7,704 bases of DNA from Candidatus Izemoplasmatales bacterium (GTDB taxonomy: Bacteria > Bacillota_I > Bacilli_A > Izemoplasmatales > Hujiaoplasmataceae), in the NCBI GenBank assembly GCA_028691335.1, contig JAQUZK010000059.1, positions 1-7,704 on the forward strand, given 5' to 3'. The notes below the pieces were generated by a model that was given only the letters and a program-made list of their open reading frames with translations, was not told the DNA's origin and made no database searches. The position numbers and the translations under genes were made by a program. This document shows, in pieces, positions 4,980-7,704 of this stretch; position 1 is the first letter of the stretch; the number at the start of each line of letters is the position of its first letter.

Positions 4980-6958
4980 TGAATGTTAGAGACCGAATAG
5001 AGAAATTAAAAGACTTATTGAACAAGTATAACTATGAGTATTATGTTTTAGATAATCCAACCGTGACTGATCATGAATATGACCAAACTTTAAAAGAATT
5101 GATAAAACTTGAAAATGATTATCCTGAATATAAAACGCTTGATTCCCCTACACAAAGAGTTGGTGGCGAAGTTAGTGAGAAATTCGAGAAAGTTCGTCAC
5201 GATATTCCAATGCTATCTTTAGATAATGTATTTAGTTTTTCTGAGCTTAAAGAGTTTGATAAAAGGGTTAAAAAGGCCGTAAACGAATACACATACACAG
5301 TCGATTTAAAGATTGACGGTCTATCTGTTTCAATTAAATATGAAGATGGATTTTATAAAAGAGCAGCGACTAGAGGGAACGGAGTGCTTGGAGAAGACAT
5401 CACAGAAAACGTTAAAACAATTAAGTCAGTGCCTCTTAAGATTGATGATTTATCCCCAGTAGAAGTGAGAGGGGAGATTTATTTAAGTAAGAAGAGTTTT
5501 GAAAAAATTAATGCAGAAAAAATAGCTAATAACGAGGAGCCTTTTAAAAACCCAAGAAACGCAGCTGCTGGAAGTATTAGACAATTAAATCCTAAAATTG
5601 TAGCTAAGAGAAACTTGGATGTTTTTGTTTATTATGGTTATGGATTTAAAACAAATAATCATTATGAAACTATTAAAGGCCTAAAAGCGTTAGGTTTTAA
5701 GGTTAATGATTATACGGTTTATTGTAAAAATATTGATGAGGTTATAGAATTTATCAAGAAAGTAACTGAACTTAAATCAACTCTCGATTATGAAATAGAT
5801 GGAGTTGTTATTAAGGTAAATGAAGTAGATTTATATGAGAAAATTGGTTATACTTCGAAGTTTCCTAAATGGGCAACAGCCTATAAATTTCCTGCTGAGG
5901 AAGTTGAAACGGTATTAGAAGCAATAGATTTTCAAATTGGAAGAACTGGAGTTGTTAAACCTGTTGCTAAGCTTAAGCCGGTGATGATTTCAGGAAGTTT
6001 AGTTTCTAGAGCTACTTTGCATAATGAAGATTTTATCAAAACGAGAGATATTCATGTTAATGATAGTGTAGTAGTTAGGAAGGCTGGAGAAATTATTCCT
6101 GAGGTCTTGCGAGTTGCAAAAGACAAAAGAACTGGTAAAGAAGTACCTTTTGAAATGATTAAGTTCTGTCCTATCTGCAATAGTGAACTTGTTAGAAATG
6201 AAGATGAAGCTGATTATTATTGTTTAAATCCTAATTGTGAAGCGAAGCATTTAGAAGGACTTATTCATTTTGCTTCAAGAGAAGTGTATAACATAGATGG
6301 ATTAGGTGAAGCGATAATGACTGAGTTCTATAACGATGGGTATATTAGAAAAATTTCTGATATATTTAAGTTATTCGAGCACAAGGATGAGCTAATAAAA
6401 AAAGAAGGATTTGGAATTAAAAGTATAGAAAATCTATTGAAATCTATTGAGAATTCTAAATCAAACAACTTAGATAAACTGATATTTGGTTTAGGGATAC
6501 GTCATGTAGGAGCTAAAACAGCTAAGATTTTAGCTCAAACTTATAGAGATTTGTTAGAGTACCCAAGTTTGTCTTTTGAAGATTTATCTCAAATTAAAGA
6601 TATTGGTGAAGCTACATCAAAAAGTATAATTGAGTATTTTTCTGATGAAGAAAAAATTAATTTAATTAAAGAATTAAGAAACCTTGGAGTGAATACTGTC
6701 TTTATCGATGAAAGACTTTCTGGTGAAACTGTTTTTACCGCTAAAACAGTAGTGCTTACTGGTACTCTTCAAAACTATTCGAGAAATGATGCTAAGAGTA
6801 TAATAGAAAAAATGGGCGGTAATGTAAGTTCATCAGTTTCTAGTAAGACTGACTATGTTCTTGTGGGAGATAGTCCGGGGTCCAAGTATGAAAAAGCTAT
6901 TGAGCTTAAACTGAAAATTATTACTGAAGATGAGTTTAATGAAATGATAATGAAATAG
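4979..6958 (+). CDS. ligA: NAD-dependent DNA ligase
   Basis: Seals nicks in duplex DNA during replication and repair, using NAD as AMP donor and releasing NMN. All domains are present in 659 residues (family about 660-675). Domain Ia, the NMN site, has YEYYVLDNP and DHEYD (19-35). The adenylation domain has the catalytic Lys111 in LKIDG, then AATRGNG, VEVRGEIY, YEIDGVVIKVN and KWATAYKFP. The OB fold begins around FQIGRTGVVKPVAKL. The Cys4 zinc finger is Cys397, Cys400, Cys415 and Cys420. Helix-hairpin-helix repeats follow (about 425-570), including GFGIKSIENLL and LGIRHVGAKTA. A BRCT domain ends the protein (about 584-659, TVVLTGTL to DEFNEMI). Nothing is truncated. Its start overlaps the pcrA stop by one base (TAATG) and uvrA follows after 8 nt, so the three are co-transcribed. 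pcrA-ligA adjacency is common in Firmicutes. Confidence 0.98.
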   Translation: MNVRDRIEKLKDLLNKYNYEYYVLDNPTVTDHEYDQTLKELIKLENDYPEYKTLDSPTQRVGGEVSEKFEKVRHDIPMLSLDNVFSFSELKEFDKRVKKAVNEYTYTVDLKIDGLSVSIKYEDGFYKRAATRGNGVLGEDITENVKTIKSVPLKIDDLSPVEVRGEIYLSKKSFEKINAEKIANNEEPFKNPRNAAAGSIRQLNPKIVAKRNLDVFVYYGYGFKTNNHYETIKGLKALGFKVNDYTVYCKNIDEVIEFIKKVTELKSTLDYEIDGVVIKVNEVDLYEKIGYTSKFPKWATAYKFPAEEVETVLEAIDFQIGRTGVVKPVAKLKPVMISGSLVSRATLHNEDFIKTRDIHVNDSVVVRKAGEIIPEVLRVAKDKRTGKEVPFEMIKFCPICNSELVRNEDEADYYCLNPNCEAKHLEGLIHFASREVYNIDGLGEAIMTEFYNDGYIRKISDIFKLFEHKDELIKKEGFGIKSIENLLKSIENSKSNNLDKLIFGLGIRHVGAKTAKILAQTYRDLLEYPSLSFEDLSQIKDIGEATSKSIIEYFSDEEKINLIKELRNLGVNTVFIDERLSGETVFTAKTVVLTGTLQNYSRNDAKSIIEKMGGNVSSSVSSKTDYVLVGDSPGSKYEKAIELKLKIITEDEFNEMIMK

Positions 6959-6963
6959 GTGAT
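6957..6963 (+). promoter_or_regulatory. ribosome binding site of uvrA overlapping the ligA stop
   Basis: AGGTGAT begins within the ligA TAG and lies 3 nt before the TTG start at 6967. It has exactly the geometry of the pcrA site and is the main support for the TTG start. Confidence 0.75.
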
Positions 6964-6966
6964 ACA

Positions 6967-7704
6967 TTGAGTGAGTTTATAACGATAAAAGGTGCTAGAG
7001 AAAACAACCTTAAGTCAATTAATTTAGAGTTTAAAAAAAATCAACTAGTTGTAATGACTGGTCTTTCAGGTTCCGGAAAGACTTCTTTAGCTTTTGATAC
7101 AATCTATGAAGAGGGTAGAAGAAGATATGTGGAGTCATTAAGTGCTTATGCAAGGCAGTTTTTGGGAAATATGGAGAAACCTGATGTTGATTTGATCGAG
7201 GGTTTGTCTCCTGCAATATCAATTGATCAGAAAACAACTTCAAATAATCCTAGATCTACTGTGGGGACTGTTACCGAGATATATGATTATATTAGATTGC
7301 TTTATGCGCGAATTGGTAAGGTTTTTTGCCCTACTCATAATATTGAAATAAAATCTCAAACAATTCAAGAAATGACTAATCGCGTTTTAGATTTTATGGG
7401 TGAAAAGCTTATTATTTTAGCGCCTATAGTCAGAGGTAAAAAGGGAACACATCAAAAGACAATTGATGGTTTGCGTAAAGATGGATATACTAGAATTAGA
7501 ATTAATAAAGAGGATTATGAGCTTGATCAAGATATAAAACTTGATAAGAATTTAAGATATGATATTGATGTAGTTATTGATAGAATTATCGTTAAGGATG
7601 AAATAACTTCTAGATTGTATGATTCTTTGGAAGTCGCTACTAAATTAGGAGAAGGACACGTAAAAATACTTGTGAATGGAGAAGAACATTTATTTAGCGA
7701 ACAT
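6967..7704 (+). CDS. uvrA: excinuclease ABC subunit A, 5' part only (window edge)
   Basis: UvrA is the ABC-type ATPase that, as a dimer with UvrB, recognises bulky DNA lesions in nucleotide excision repair. The window holds 246 codons of about 940 expected. Visible: strand and loop ITIKGARENNLKSINL (5-20), Walker A GLSGSGKT (32-39; Thr39 where many relatives have Ser), LAFDTIYEEGRRRYVESLSA (41-60), YARQFLG, KPDVDLIEGLSPAISIDQKT, NPRSTVGTVTEIYDY and LYARIGKVFCPTH, all typical of UvrA. The part from about residue 130 on is the beginning of the UvrB-binding insertion. The zinc-finger cysteines, signature motif I and the whole second ATPase half lie beyond the edge. The start is TTG at 6967: it is in frame with the motif-bearing sequence and preceded by AGGTGAT, while GTG at 6971 is out of frame. 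It lies 8 nt after ligA, so it is in the pcrA-ligA operon. Confidence 0.96.
   Translation, partial: MSEFITIKGARENNLKSINLEFKKNQLVVMTGLSGSGKTSLAFDTIYEEGRRRYVESLSAYARQFLGNMEKPDVDLIEGLSPAISIDQKTTSNNPRSTVGTVTEIYDYIRLLYARIGKVFCPTHNIEIKSQTIQEMTNRVLDFMGEKLIILAPIVRGKKGTHQKTIDGLRKDGYTRIRINKEDYELDQDIKLDKNLRYDIDVVIDRIIVKDEITSRLYDSLEVATKLGEGHVKILVNGEEHLFSEH

Noticed and set aside
6971..6973. GTG as the uvrA start
   Set aside because: It is out of frame with the UvrA sequence; TTG at 6967 is in frame and correctly spaced from AGGTGAT.
7031..7243. Minus-strand open frame of 70 codons
   Set aside because: Antisense to the Walker A region of uvrA; a shadow of the conserved coding frame.
1..7704. CRISPR arrays, insertion sequences, tRNA or rRNA genes, phage or defence genes
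   Set aside because: Almost all bases are in six recognised housekeeping genes, and the two intergenic regions (119 and 151 bp) hold only promoter, terminator and small repeat signals.

Overview
The window is AT-rich (roughly 30% G+C by eye) and tightly packed with bacterial housekeeping genes. All genes read cleanly in the standard bacterial code: TGA is a true stop (pncA), TAA and TAG are also used, and Trp is TGG. Shine-Dalgarno sites are Firmicutes-like (AGGTGAT, AGGAGTGAT, GAGGTGG). PcrA-type helicase next to NAD-dependent ligase, a Mn/Fe superoxide dismutase and the low G+C fit a member of Bacillota or a standard-code relative of the mollicutes. No species can be named from the sequence alone.

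Layout. The left third is on the minus strand. sodA (2033-2638) has its own promoter and a hairpin terminator directly after its stop codon. Next comes a separate promoter for a two-gene NAD salvage operon: pncA (nicotinamidase, 1386-1913) and pncB (nicotinate phosphoribosyltransferase, 1-1389, cut off by the window edge shortly before its C-terminus). The two genes overlap in an ATGA. The right two thirds are on the plus strand: pcrA (2790-4979), ligA (4979-6958) and the first 246 codons of uvrA (6967-7704). They are joined by a 1-nt overlap and an 8-nt gap, so they form one operon. sodA and pcrA are divergent across a 151-bp control region that holds both promoters and an imperfect palindrome.

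How the genes work together. PncA turns nicotinamide into nicotinate and PncB turns that into nicotinate mononucleotide for NAD synthesis. LigA spends NAD to seal DNA nicks. PcrA helicase, LigA and UvrA act in DNA repair: UvrA recognises lesions, the UvrD/PcrA-type helicase clears the excised patch, and LigA seals it. SodA removes superoxide. The window is essentially complete: no stretch above 300 bp lacks a gene, and I see no RNA gene, mobile element, CRISPR array or phage gene. I do not see an undescribed system here. The points worth a second look are regulatory: a very short pcrA leader, palindromes and repeats around two promoters, an oddly distant Shine-Dalgarno site at pncA, and uvrA joined to the pcrA-ligA operon.
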